DNA of 64,000 bases. Source: Paenibacillus mucilaginosus 3016. Its GTDB lineage: Bacteria > Bacillota > Bacilli > Paenibacillales > NBRC-103111. The number at the start of each line of letters is the position of its first letter. Positions within the stretch are counted from its first letter, which is position 1. Positions 34,207-43,002 of this stretch are shown in pieces. The notes beneath the pieces were generated by a model. It was given only the letters and a program-made list of their open reading frames with translations. It was not told the origin of the DNA and searched no databases. The stretch covers positions 6,714,001 through 6,778,000 of the forward strand of contig NC_016935.1 in assembly GCF_000250655.1 (NCBI RefSeq), in the 5' to 3' direction. A program made the translations under genes and the position numbers.

Positions 34207-35657
34207 GTGAACGATTTGCGTCTGCGCGGCAGTACGGGCCGGTTCACACTCGGCTCGTATTCGTCATGCCCGGACTGCTGCCCTTCCGCGTGCTTGGATC
34301 GGCCTTGCGGCCCGCTCTCGCCTCCTCCGCCCTGCTGCTTCTTCCACACCCTGCGCATGATCAGGGTCACCGCGGAGATCACCGCCACGAACCCCAGCGA
34401 GATAAAAAAGCCCGGCCGGCTCGTCTCGTGGAACAGCGTGCCGACCACCGCCAGGGCGATGAGCAGGATGCCGCTCCACCGCTTCGTCTGGCCCCAGCCC
34501 GACAGCTTCAGCAGCCTGCCCGACGTCACGAGAATAAAGGTCCAGTTGTAGAGCAGCATGAGCCCGGCCGCCGTCGTCACGTACTCATAGACGGACTCGG
34601 GCATGAGCAGCGCCGTCACGACGGAGACCGCCAGCCCCCCTGCGGTGAAGCCGATCGCCGTGAACGGCAGCTTCGAGGAGTCCTTCTTCGCTGAGAACAT
34701 CTTCGGCGCATCATGGTCCCCCGCGAGCGTGACGAGCATGGTCGTCACCGCGAATAACGAGGCGACCATCGTCGAGAAGCCCGCAATGATCAGCACGGAA
34801 TTGAACACGTGGGGGACGAACGGCAGGTTATAATGATTCAGCGCCGAGGCGAACGGGCTTTCCTTCGAGTTGAAGGCGCCGATCGGCACGAGGATGACCG
34901 CACAGACCAGGGACGCGATGTAGACGGTCGTCAGGAGCAGAATCATCATTTTGCCGGCCTTCGGCGCTTCCTTCGGGTTCTTCAGCCGCATCGCCATCAG
35001 CCCCATGATCTCAATGCCTCCGAAAGCATAGAACGCAAAAATGAACGCGGACCATAAGCCGATGCCCCCGCCGGGCCACACCTCCGGTCCCGTCGCAGGC
35101 ACTTTGGGCGCGTAAGCCCCCTGCCCCAGCATCCCGAACAGCGCCGCGCCGGCCAGTACCAGGAACATCAGGATCGCCGCGATCTTCATGACGGCGAACA
35201 TGTTCTCCAGCCGCTCGAAGCCCTTCGTGCCGAGCAGGATGATGCCCAGCCCGAGCAGGCCGTACACCGCGGCGAACATCCACATCGGCAGGTTCGGAAA
35301 CCACATGCGGGTGAACAGCGAAAGCGCGGCCAGCTGGCTGCCCATGATGAGGAGCTCGCTCGACCAGTACACCCAGCCGCTCGTGAATCCGGCCCACCGG
35401 CCGTATGCTTTTTTGGCATAGGAGCGAAACGATCCCTGCTGCGGATCGGCCGCTGTCATCCGGGCCAGCGCATCGAACACCATGTACGTGCCGAAGGCCG
35501 CCAGGATGAACAGGAAGATGACCGCCGGTCCCCCCATCGTCAGGGCGATGCCCGTGCCGAGGAAATATCCGGTGCCGATGGTGCACGCCACACCCAGCAG
35601 GGAAAGCTGCCACCATTTCAGCTTGTCATCCTTCGAGCTTGTTTTGCCTTTGCTCAT
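34203..35657 (-). CDS. APC-superfamily amino-acid permease
   Basis: 484 residues and twelve membrane segments, with a hydrophilic C-terminal tail of about 50 residues. The N-terminal core LSLLGVACTIGTGYFLGTGIALTMGGPAVIFLFILAAFGTYMVF carries the unwound TM1 GTG motif that binds the amino-acid backbone. ALARMTAADPQQGSFRSYAKKAYGRWAGFTSGWVYWSSE is typical of the AnsP/YbxG-like group. The substrate is not certain. Transcribed toward the LysE gene with overlapping stop codons. Confidence 0.9.
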   Translation of the reverse strand: MSKGKTSSKDDKLKWWQLSLLGVACTIGTGYFLGTGIALTMGGPAVIFLFILAAFGTYMVFDALARMTAADPQQGSFRSYAKKAYGRWAGFTSGWVYWSSELLIMGSQLAALSLFTRMWFPNLPMWMFAAVYGLLGLGIILLGTKGFERLENMFAVMKIAAILMFLVLAGAALFGMLGQGAYAPKVPATGPEVWPGGGIGLWSAFIFAFYAFGGIEIMGLMAMRLKNPKEAPKAGKMMILLLTTVYIASLVCAVILVPIGAFNSKESPFASALNHYNLPFVPHVFNSVLIIAGFSTMVASLFAVTTMLVTLAGDHDAPKMFSAKKDSSKLPFTAIGFTAGGLAVSVVTALLMPESVYEYVTTAAGLMLLYNWTFILVTSGRLLKLSGWGQTKRWSGILLIALAVVGTLFHETSRPGFFISLGFVAVISAVTLIMRRVWKKQQGGGGESGPQGRSKHAEGQQSGHDEYEPSVNRPVLPRRRKSFT

Positions 35658-35746
35658 CCTATCCTCTCCCTCCTGCTATCCAAGAGGATAGGATACGCTT
35701 CGATGCCTTTTTTTATCAAAATGGGTCTGACCGCTTTAAAACCCAC

Positions 35747-35775
35747 TTGTTTAATAGGAATAGTTGTATTATAAT
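35747..35775 (+). promoter_or_regulatory. Promoter of the LLM monooxygenase gene
   Basis: TTGTTT (35747-35752), 17-base spacer, TATAAT (35770-35775). A leader of about 150 bases follows. Confidence 0.7.
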
Positions 35776-35815
35776 GAGTTTTACAACCTGTACGACTGCC
35801 GCCTATTGGTCAACC

Positions 35816-35865
35816 AAAGGCTCTCCGTGTCCGCAGCCTCCTGCGCCCCGAGAGTCTTTTTTTAA
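35816..35865 (+). terminator. Intrinsic terminator inside the 5' leader (possible attenuator)
   Basis: AAAGGCTCTC pairs with GAGAGTCTTT (one G-U pair), then a T-run. It lies about 35 bases after the predicted start site and 70 bases before the coding region. The arrangement is the same as in the leader at 25731-25919. Confidence 0.7.
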
Positions 35866-35932
35866 TTGTCCGGGCTTGGAACACCGCCTTGCACACGCCT
35901 TGCTTCATCATTCCGCTCCGGAGGTACGCCCT

Positions 35933-37285
35933 ATGAGTTCACCCCGTTCCCAGCTTCACTTGAATCTCTTTCTTGCTCCGCTCGGGCATCATGAGGCCGC
36001 CTGGCGTCATCCGGGCTCCGAGCCGCGGCGGCTGACGGAGTTCGCTCTGTACCAGGAGATCGTCCGGAAGGCGGAAGCGGCCAAACTCGACTCGATCTTC
36101 CTGGCCGACCGGGTCGCCGCTTCCCCTGAAAGCCTGCGGCATGGCGCCGTCGGCGGGCTGGAGCCGCTCACGCTGCTGTCCGCGCTGTCGGTCGTCACCT
36201 CCCGCATCGGTCTGATCGGCACCGTATCGACGTCTTTCAACGAGCCGTTCAATCTGGCGCGCCGCCTGGCGTCTCTGGACCACCTCAGCGGCGGCCGGGC
36301 CGGCTGGAACATCATTACCTCGGGCACGGACGGGGAAGCGCGCAACTTCGGCCTGCACGAGATTCCAGGCCACGCCGTGCGCTATGAACGCGCCAGGGAG
36401 TTCCTTGAGGTGGCGGTCAAGCTGTGGGACAGCTGGGAGGACGATGCCGTTCTCGCGGACCAGGCCGCCGGCCTGTTCGCCGACACCAGCAAAGTCCACC
36501 CCGTCCGCCATGAAGGCACCTACTTTCGGGTTGACGGCCCTCTGAACCTGCAGCGCTCCCCGCAGGGACGCCCGCTCCTCGTACAGGCCGGCTCCTCGGA
36601 GGACGGCCGGAGCTTCGCCTCGGAATACGCGGAAGCGATCTTCACGGCGCAGCAGACGCTGGCCGACGCGCAGGCCTTCTACGCCGACGTCAAGGCGCGG
36701 GCGGCCCGCTTCGGGCGCGATCCGCAGACGGTGAAGATCCTGCCGGGCATCTGCCCTGTGATCGGCGATACCGAAGAAGAGGCCCGCGAGAAGGAAGCCC
36801 GCCTCCACGAGCTCTCGAACCCGCAGCACAGCCTGCTGCAGCTCTCGAACCGGCTCGGTATCGACCTGACGGGCTATCCGCTCGACGCCCCGTTCCCCGA
36901 GCTGCCGGAGCCCGAGGCGGTCCGCGGCCACCAGAGCCGCGCCCGCCTCATCGCCGAGCTGGCCCGCAGCGAAGGCCTGACCCTGCGGGGGCTGCTCGAG
37001 CGCCTCGCCGGCGGCCGCGGCCACCGGACCTTCACGGGCACGCCCGTCCAGGTGGCCGACCAGCTCGAAGCCTGGTTCCGCGGCGGCGCGGCCGACGGCT
37101 TCAACGTCATGCCCCAGCTCACGCATGAGGGGCTGCCGGACTTCCTGGACAAGGTCGTCCCCGAGCTCCAGCGCCGCGGGTTGTTCCGCACGGAATACAG
37201 CGGCTCCACCCTCCGCGAGCATTATAGGCTCCCCCGCCCGGCCAGCCTCTATGCGGCCAAGCCCGCTCCCTCCCTTCCCGGCTGA
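35933..37285 (+). CDS. LLM-class flavin-dependent monooxygenase (NtaA/SnaA/DszA type)
   Basis: About 450 residues, the usual length for this group. TIM-barrel luciferase-like fold with HLNLFLAPLGHHEAAWRHPGSEP at the N-terminus, KLDSIFLADRV, TVSTSFNEPFNLARRLASLDHLSGGRAGWNIITSGTDGEARNFG (the FMN-binding stretch) and RYERAREFLEVAVKLWDSWEDDA. GRSFASEYAEAIFTAQQTLADAQAFYADVKARA is also typical. Relatives oxidise sulfur compounds, nitrilotriacetate or similar xenobiotics with FMNH2. GGAGGT sits seven bases before ATG 35933. The shared leader design with the SsuA-like gene hints at sulfur metabolism. Confidence 0.9.
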   Translation: MSSPRSQLHLNLFLAPLGHHEAAWRHPGSEPRRLTEFALYQEIVRKAEAAKLDSIFLADRVAASPESLRHGAVGGLEPLTLLSALSVVTSRIGLIGTVSTSFNEPFNLARRLASLDHLSGGRAGWNIITSGTDGEARNFGLHEIPGHAVRYERAREFLEVAVKLWDSWEDDAVLADQAAGLFADTSKVHPVRHEGTYFRVDGPLNLQRSPQGRPLLVQAGSSEDGRSFASEYAEAIFTAQQTLADAQAFYADVKARAARFGRDPQTVKILPGICPVIGDTEEEAREKEARLHELSNPQHSLLQLSNRLGIDLTGYPLDAPFPELPEPEAVRGHQSRARLIAELARSEGLTLRGLLERLAGGRGHRTFTGTPVQVADQLEAWFRGGAADGFNVMPQLTHEGLPDFLDKVVPELQRRGLFRTEYSGSTLREHYRLPRPASLYAAKPAPSLPG

Positions 37286-38110
37286 ACCTCCCGCCGGTCC
37301 CCTGCCTCTCCCTGCCCCGGCAGTTTCTCCCCTGGAGGCCTCTTCCCGAGGCCTCTCCTCTCTTCCTCGCTCGGCCTGTCGCCTTTCTCCAGTTCCCGGT
37401 CTGAAGCCCCTTTGCTTTTCCCCTTTGCTCCCCATTCCTCGTTCAATCCGTCCCCCTCTGCCCTCCACGTCCAGCGCCTCCCCCGCATCCTCGCTCTCCT
37501 GTCCACCATTCATCGTCCGATCGCTTTTCACCATCCCTGCATAGCCAGTGTACCCGCTGCCCTTCTTCCCTTAATTGAGCCTCTCGTCGCTTACCGCCCG
37601 ACTCTCAACAGGCCTCGTCCTGCCCCCCTTCTTTTTTCCTGTCCGGCGCAGCTCCCCCTTTCTCTTCCGCTTATCGCTCCCACCCAAACCCTCGTTGTCA
37701 CTTATCCAAGACATCCACTCCTTTGCTTTTCACCCCTAGACTCTCTACTGTCCTCCCCTTTGCCTTGCTCTTCGCCTTTCTCCTGTCCGGCCCAGCCTCT
37801 CACCTCTTTCCAGTCCTCCAAATTCAGCGCGCTCACTCCCCTCACTCCCCTCTTTTCTTATTCACCTCCGGCAGCTGCCCACTCCAAGTCCTCTTCCTCC
37901 GCCGATGCCCTTGCCTTCCTTACTTCGTACCTGCTGCTTGTCGTATAAGATACGTCTGTTTATTTTATGAATTTATGACGCCAGCTGTAAGCATAATCCA
38001 GCCAATGGTCAAACCCATTTTTCGTCTCCACTCGCCAAAACCCTGAATAGACAACGGTTTCAAGAATCCCTTCCCAAACCAGAAAAAAAATCCTTGTTTC
38101 TTTTTCCGCG
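37286..38110. other. Gene-free stretch, first ~650 bases strongly pyrimidine-rich
   Basis: From 37286 to about 37950 the plus strand is mostly C and T (runs such as CCTCTCCTCTCTTCCTCGCTC). Reading frames here give low-complexity Ser/Pro/Leu or Arg/Glu/Gly peptides without RBS or family likeness. The last ~150 bases turn AT-rich and lead into the promoter region of the next gene. Confidence 0.7.
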
Positions 38111-38132
38111 TAAATTAATTATAATTAATTTA
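38111..38132. promoter_or_regulatory. 22-bp perfect palindrome upstream of a regulator gene
   Basis: TAAATTAATTA followed by its exact complement TAATTAATTTA. It lies 38 bases before the start codon, in promoter position. It could be an operator for the downstream regulator or another protein. It differs from the TTTTA-N8-TAAAA boxes near the paralogue. Confidence 0.6.
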
Positions 38133-38170
38133 AAATAAAATAGGTAAAGTAAAGAAGGGATCTTACGCAG

Positions 38171-39091
38171 ATGCTCTACATCAAGGATCTAAAGACAGGC
38201 TTAAACATATTCAAAGCCTTGGGGTCTGATATCCGGATCGAAATTCTCGAACTCCTCGCCAAAAATCAGAGTCTCAATCTCAACGAAATTGCTACCCGGC
38301 TGAAGCTGACGAACGGTGCCATCACCATGCACATTAAGAAGCTTGAAGAAAGCGGACTGATCGAGATCGGCACGGCCGTCGGCAAGCATGGCGTCCAGAA
38401 GATCTGCTATCTCACCGAAGAGAAGCTCATCGTCGATCTCCGCAGCAAGGAAACCGACAATCTCTATGAGGTGGATATCAAGGTCGGGCATTACAGCAAC
38501 TACCAGGCCGTGCCTACCTGTGGTCTGGCGACCAAGGACAGCATCATCGGCGATTTCGACGAGCCGCGCTATTTTGCCGATCCGCAGCGGATCGATTCGG
38601 AGATCATCTGGCTCTCCGAGGGCTTCCTGGAATATCGCATTCCGAATTACCTGAAGCCGAACCAGGATTTCGCCGAAATTCAGCTGTCGATGGAACTGAG
38701 CTCCGAGGCGCCGGGCTATAATAACAATTATCCTTCTGACATTTATTTCTATCTGAATGACATGGAACTTGGCTCTTGGACCAGTCCCGGCGACTTCGGC
38801 GATGTGCGCGGTACCTTCAATCCCGATTGGTGGCCGCCGCACCTGAACCAGTACGGGATGCTGAAGCTCATCCGCATCAATGAGGAAGGCAGCTATATCG
38901 ACGGCTGCCGGATCTCCGACGTGAAGCTGTCCGATATCAACCTCGATTACAAGAGCGATCTCAACTTCCGTATCGAAGTCGGAGAGAAGTCGAAGAACAA
39001 GCGCGGCATGACGATCTACGGCAAAAACTTCGGCAACTACAACCAGGATCTGCTGGTCCGCGTGATGTACACGGAGCGGGATATCGACTAG
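38171..39091 (+). CDS. Winged-helix regulator with unusual C-terminal domain, paralogue 1
   Basis: 306 residues. Residues ~10-75 form an ArsR-like winged helix (IFKALGSDIRIEILELLAKN, NEIATRLKLTNGAITMHIKKLEESGLIE). Residues ~90-306 form a beta-rich domain with many aromatic, Asn and Gly residues (SSEAPGYNNNYPSDIYFYLN, NPDWWPPHLNQYGMLKLIRI, EVGEKSKNKRGMTIYGKNFG), a composition that recalls carbohydrate-binding folds. No metal-site cysteines of ArsR are seen. A near copy lies at 47842 beside the arabinosidase and araN genes. It is likely a sugar-responsive regulator of the nearby GH43/araNPQ genes; this is inference. Confidence 0.82.
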   Translation: MLYIKDLKTGLNIFKALGSDIRIEILELLAKNQSLNLNEIATRLKLTNGAITMHIKKLEESGLIEIGTAVGKHGVQKICYLTEEKLIVDLRSKETDNLYEVDIKVGHYSNYQAVPTCGLATKDSIIGDFDEPRYFADPQRIDSEIIWLSEGFLEYRIPNYLKPNQDFAEIQLSMELSSEAPGYNNNYPSDIYFYLNDMELGSWTSPGDFGDVRGTFNPDWWPPHLNQYGMLKLIRINEEGSYIDGCRISDVKLSDINLDYKSDLNFRIEVGEKSKNKRGMTIYGKNFGNYNQDLLVRVMYTERDID

Positions 39092-39225
39092 GTTTGATGT
39101 TCGGGAGGCACCTGCTGCCTTTTCATTGATACGCTTAAAGTCCGCGGCTCCTAATTCGGCAGGTATCGGCGATCTTTACTATGAGGCATGGGTGAGGCCG
39201 TGGTAACTGTTGCGTACCCACCCGT

Positions 39226-39270
39226 ACAGCGGCCCCTTGCTTATTCCAAGCAGGGGGCCGCCGTTTTTTG
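39226..39270 (+). terminator. Terminator downstream of the regulator (paralogue 1)
   Basis: GCGGCCCCTTGCTT pairs with AGCAGGGGGCCGC (one bulge), followed by CGTTTTTT. Confidence 0.85.
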
Positions 39271-39690
39271 CGCACCCTTCGGCTTCTATGGGGCGGCTCC
39301 GCCTTACGTGCCACCTCCAGCTACCATGAATTCTGCCTCTGCCTTACGTGTCACCGCCAGCTTCAACGGATCTGCCTCCTCTGCCTCGCGTACTAGCATC
39401 CTTCTATAGAAACAAGCCGGCTGTACGACAGCTTATCCTTCCAGCCTCTATGGAGCGGCCTCTGCCTGATGTGCCACCTCTAGGAGCAAGCCGGCTATAT
39501 ATCTCACCCTTCCTTATAGCCTTCTATGGATCAGCCTTTGCCTTACGTGCCACATGTTTAGTTTCTATGGAATCAGGTCGTATATTAATCACCCATCCCG
39601 CCGCTTCTATCCAGCGCCCTGCGCTGCGTGCTGCTTCCCGGCTTCTATGGAAACAGGCCATCTGCACGGTACCCGTAAGCCCCTCCCTGA
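39271..39690. repeat. Decayed direct repeats, gene-free
   Basis: At least five imperfect copies of a phrase like CTTCTATGGAGCGGCCTCTG, often followed by CCTTACGTGCCACCTCC, at irregular spacing (near 39280, 39400, 39450, 39522, 39558 and 39645). Frames here have no RBS and encode low-complexity peptide. It is placed between the terminator and repeat site B. Confidence 0.65.
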
Positions 39691-39819
39691 AAAATAGCGG
39701 AACTCGGATTCGTTATTTCCTGTTTTGAGGAGCCTCGGCCCAAAATAGCGGAACTGAGATTCGCTATTTCAGCGTTTAGCAGTAAATAATCCGGTAATTG
39801 GCAGAATAAGATACCTGAG
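39691..39819. repeat. REP-like dispersed repeat cluster, site B (left of IS)
   Basis: Two full motif copies (39692-39718 and 39742-39770) with AATAGCG and CGTTATT/CGCTATT ends, then AATAAGATACCTGAG, where the IS element begins. The sequence continues beyond the IS at site C. Confidence 0.85.
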
Positions 39820-41456
39820 GAGGGTATTTCATAATTGTTTCACTCTGTCTTCGAAAAGGCAGAATTTCTAAAACGCTATTTTTAAAACAGGTGGCTAAAT
39901 TTTAGGCTGCCTGTTTTTGTTGTTTTTGGCGCATGCAATCAACAGCATATTGACAAAGCGTGTAGCTAAGAACACTCAGGGCGGCGTCAACCTCAGCTCT
40001 TTTACCGCGCTTCCTAGACGCCCCCAGTCCGTAGTAACCCTTCAGATAGGCAAAGATTCGCTCAACCGTTGTCCGTTTCTTGTATATTTTTTTGTAAGAT
40101 TTACTGCCCCTGGCTGGTACGGTAAATCGTCTGAGATCCTTCTCTACCTTGATTTTATAGACCCTTTGACACCTGCCGCTTTTTTCTAGCGGGCATGCTT
40201 TGCACTCTTGGGGCCTAGTGAATTTTAAGCTTTTGTTCTTGGCATCGAAGCTGTCATATACGTAAGAGTGCCCTTCCTGACACACCGGGTGAAAATTCTC
40301 ATTCAATCCTTCCGGCGGCTTTTTCGCTCGCTCGTTATAGTCAATTAGAGGCCAGGCTCCCAAGCTCCTTACTTGTTTGTAGACGGCCATAACATCATAT
40401 CCAGCATCAGCCAAGGCGTGTTTGACCTTCCAGTCAGGAAAATCGGTTTGAAACTTCTTTAGCAGCGGAATCGCCAGCCGTCCGTCATTTACGTGAGCGG
40501 AACTGAAGAGGGCGCTCAAAATGTAATGCCCTTTACTGTCTGCGAGAATATGCAGTTTGTATCCATGCCACCACATGAGTTTTCCATTGGAGCCTTTTTT
40601 ACTGCTCGTACTTGGATGTATAGGAATCAGCGGTTTGAGCTGCTCAAATGTGTAAGGGAGCATATCCTCGAGTTTACGTTCGAACAGGGGCAAAGAAGCT
40701 TCCCATGCTTCTCTTTCCAAACGGCGGCGCTCCGCCTCTGCCTTCGTAGGCGCACCCCTTTTATATTTCTTCCGCGGGTCTTCCAGACGCTTAGCGCTGG
40801 TGGATGGGGAGTGTTCCATTTCAAGGACAGGTTGTTCGTTAGACTCGGCCTTCGATTCCACTTCCTGTTCTTTACGCGGTTGGCGTTCCTCTGCCTCTAC
40901 ATGGGTGGAGTCAAAGCTAATAAAACTGGGAGAGACGAATCCCGCCGCAGCGGCGAGGGAAATGACTTGGCGCTGCAGCTCCCACAGCACACCGGAGTCG
41001 GCGAGTTTTGTATACAACCGTGAAAATGAAGCTTCACTAGGAATAGCGTCGGATCCGCGAAAACGGCAAGTCCTGCGGAACTCTTCATTTGTCCGCAAGC
41101 GCTTCAGCAAATCTTTTGTGGTCGGAATACGTTCAATGGTCCCAATGAGCATAGCGTATACCATGGCCGCATAGTTCAGCTCTTCTGGCCGGCCTCTGTG
41201 CGTTCTCTTGTTGAGCACGCGCAGTGCAGGTAAGAGGTCAAGCGTTTTGAAAACGATGCTGTATTTATTTTCTGGTGCCATTTCCATAAGCTCTTGCAGG
41301 GAAAACAGCTCTTCTTGACGAATAGTATACAAAAGAGTACCTCCTTCGTTTGAGTGTGGTGTGGTAACCATACATTCAATAACTTGGGTAGGTACTCCTT
41401 TTTTTTCTGCCCTGAAAGCCAGTTACGGCATGGGTTTTGAATTATGAAAGTGACTC
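39820..41456 (-). mobile_element. IS1182-like insertion sequence, 1637 bp, complete
   Basis: Ends are imperfect inverted repeats of 17 bases (left GAGGGTATTTCATAATT, right reverse complement GAGTCACTTTCATAATT, 13 of 17 identical). CTGAG is duplicated at both sides (39815-39819 and 41457-41461). Removing the element and one CTGAG rebuilds AATAAGATACCTGAGTTCCG, the same sequence found uninterrupted at 57191. One transposase gene fills the element. Confidence 0.85.
39902..41332 (-). CDS. IS1182-like DDE transposase
   Basis: About 476 residues from a TTG start at 41332 (GGAGG seven bases upstream); an ATG 13 codons earlier is in frame but overlaps the RBS. The N-terminal part is DUF772-like (LPALRVLNKRTHRGRPEELN, then IPSEASFSRLYTKLADSGVL). 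Catalytic residues: Asp in FISFDSTHVEAE, Asp in HALADAGYDVMAVYKQ, Glu in RTTVERIFAYLKGYYGLG. Four Cys in the QECKACPLEKSGRCQR segment may bind zinc. Full length, no frameshift, so probably active. Codon usage is less GC-rich than its neighbours, which fits recent arrival. Confidence 0.9.
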   Translation of the reverse strand: MYTIRQEELFSLQELMEMAPENKYSIVFKTLDLLPALRVLNKRTHRGRPEELNYAAMVYAMLIGTIERIPTTKDLLKRLRTNEEFRRTCRFRGSDAIPSEASFSRLYTKLADSGVLWELQRQVISLAAAAGFVSPSFISFDSTHVEAEERQPRKEQEVESKAESNEQPVLEMEHSPSTSAKRLEDPRKKYKRGAPTKAEAERRRLEREAWEASLPLFERKLEDMLPYTFEQLKPLIPIHPSTSSKKGSNGKLMWWHGYKLHILADSKGHYILSALFSSAHVNDGRLAIPLLKKFQTDFPDWKVKHALADAGYDVMAVYKQVRSLGAWPLIDYNERAKKPPEGLNENFHPVCQEGHSYVYDSFDAKNKSLKFTRPQECKACPLEKSGRCQRVYKIKVEKDLRRFTVPARGSKSYKKIYKKRTTVERIFAYLKGYYGLGASRKRGKRAEVDAALSVLSYTLCQYAVDCMRQKQQKQAA

Positions 41457-41525
41457 CTGAGTTCCGTTATTTCTTGGGAAATGATGGGAAATAACCTGAT
41501 AAGGCATCTCAGTTCCTCTATTTTA
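41457..41525. repeat. REP-like dispersed repeat, site C (right of IS)
   Basis: CTGAGTTCCGTTATTTC, then GGGAAATGATGGGAAATAAC and AGGCATCTCAGTTCCTCTA. It parallels site A from 5653 onward and is the right half of the element split by the IS. Confidence 0.8.
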
Positions 41526-41874
41526 TTTCCGGCCCGTCAACGGCCGGAGGGGATGATCGTTACGCCCGCCTGAACATCCCCCTGCTTCATCTTAAGTACT
41601 CCCCACGCTCTCCGCACGTCGAAAGGCCGTTCCATCCTATAGATGAAACGGCCCTTTCGGGATTCGGCGGGAAAGCGGCTGATTAATCGCTGCTCACGCC
41701 GGCCTTCCCATCACCGAGCATACGCCCCCAATTCGGCGGCGGGACCGGCCACCTACGTCTTTTTCGCAGCAGGCAGACGCCCCCCAACCTACACCTTTTC
41801 TTCGCACCATGCGGCCACCAGCCACCTACTTCACTTCACTTCACTTCATACCAGGCGGAGCTCCCTGCCTCTCC
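41526..41874. other. Gene-free gap with probable terminator of the GH43/ara operon
   Basis: GGCCGTTTCAT and ATGGAACGGCC (minus strand, 41619-41660) make a strong hairpin followed by TTTC, which may end the leftward GH43 transcript. A short ACTTC microsatellite lies near 41826-41850. Nothing else was seen. Confidence 0.5.
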
Positions 41875-42951
41875 TTACTTCTCTTGCTTCGTATCCGGCA
41901 GCGGCACGCCAAAGTTCGGCGTCCCGTCCGCATTCCACGTGACATACTTCGCGCGGGCATGGCGGTTCGGATCATAGAGCGGGTCACCCGTGATCTCTTT
42001 GTAGCTGCGCGCATGGTACACCATAATATCCCGCTTCCCGTCCGGCGAGACCGTGAACGAGTTGTGCCCCGGGCCGTACTGCCCGTTCTCCTCGCTGGTG
42101 GCGAAGACCGGCTTCTCCGATTTGGTCCACGCCTTCGGATCGAGGAGATCCGCCGATTCGGACGCGGTCAGCAGGCCCACCGCATAGTTGGCATCGGTGG
42201 CGCTGGCCGAATAAGTCATGAACAGACGCCCGTCATGCTTGATGACCGCCGCCCCTTCGTTCACCCAGAAGCCGATCTGCTCCCAGTCATACTCCGGCTG
42301 CGAGATTAGAACCTGCCGGCCGCCCAGCGTCCAAGGATTCGCCATCGGGGCAATATACAGGTTGCTGTTCCCGTAGATGGACGGATCCTTCTGGGCCCAG
42401 ACCAGATAGCGGGTGCCCTTGTGCTCGAAGGTGGTCGCATCCAGCGCGAACGACTCCCAGTCCGTTTTGAGCTGCCCCTTCTCGGTCCATGTGCCTTCAA
42501 GCGGATTGGCCGAAGCGTTCTCGAGCACATAGATCCGGTGGTCGAACGGCGCATTCGTCCGCGCCGCCGCAAAGTAGATATACCATTTACCGTCAATGTG
42601 ATGAATCTCCGGCGCCCAAATATGCTTGCTCATCGGCCCGCTCTCATGCTTCTGCCAGACGGTGACTGTTTCCGCCTTCGCCAGCTCTCCAAGCGTCTTG
42701 GCCCGCCTGACTTCAATGCGGTCATACTCCGGCACCGAGGCCGTGAAGTAGTAGTATCCGTCCGTGTGACGCATAACGAAGGGATCCGCCCTCTGCTCCA
42801 CGAGCGGGTTGTTCCACTCGATAGCCTCCTCCTTGGCGCCGGACTTCCCTTCGGACGCCCCCGGCGTATTTCCCCCAGCCTGGCTGCAGCCTGCCGCAAG
42901 CAGCGACAGTCCCATCAGCAGGATCCAACCTTTTCGACTCCATGTTCCCAT
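41875..42951 (-). CDS. GH43 glycosidase, surface lipoprotein (alpha-L-arabinofuranosidase type)
   Basis: About 358 residues. Signal peptide with lipobox LLAAGC, a short linker, then a five-bladed beta-propeller. Catalytic triad: Asp in QRADPFV, Asp in FALDATTFEH (pKa modulator) and Glu in WVNEGAAVIK (acid). The likely substrate is arabinan or arabino-oligosaccharide, judged from the araNPQ genes upstream. It is closely related along its full catalytic domain to the cytoplasmic enzyme at 46494. The RBS is not clear; a GTG five codons upstream is an alternative start. A terminator separates it from araQ. Confidence 0.9.
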   Translation of the reverse strand: MGTWSRKGWILLMGLSLLAAGCSQAGGNTPGASEGKSGAKEEAIEWNNPLVEQRADPFVMRHTDGYYYFTASVPEYDRIEVRRAKTLGELAKAETVTVWQKHESGPMSKHIWAPEIHHIDGKWYIYFAAARTNAPFDHRIYVLENASANPLEGTWTEKGQLKTDWESFALDATTFEHKGTRYLVWAQKDPSIYGNSNLYIAPMANPWTLGGRQVLISQPEYDWEQIGFWVNEGAAVIKHDGRLFMTYSASATDANYAVGLLTASESADLLDPKAWTKSEKPVFATSEENGQYGPGHNSFTVSPDGKRDIMVYHARSYKEITGDPLYDPNRHARAKYVTWNADGTPNFGVPLPDTKQEK

Positions 42952-43002
42952 TATCTTCGTCCACACTCCCCAGCATTTCTTTTTTCCGCAGCACAAAAAA
43001 AA

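Noticed and set aside
35775..35932. Leader peptide beginning ATGAGTTTTACAACC before the monooxygenase gene
   Set aside because: The ATG lies at the end of the -10 box, upstream of the predicted transcription start, and has no RBS.
37412..37948. 178-residue Ser/Pro-rich protein in the pyrimidine-rich tract
   Set aside because: Low-complexity product of the base bias; no RBS and no recognisable domain.
39827..41449. Shorter IS boundaries at the 10-bp TTTCATAATT repeats
   Set aside because: The flanking bases there do not form a target duplication, whereas extending to 39820-41456 gives GAG ends and a perfect CTGAG duplication.
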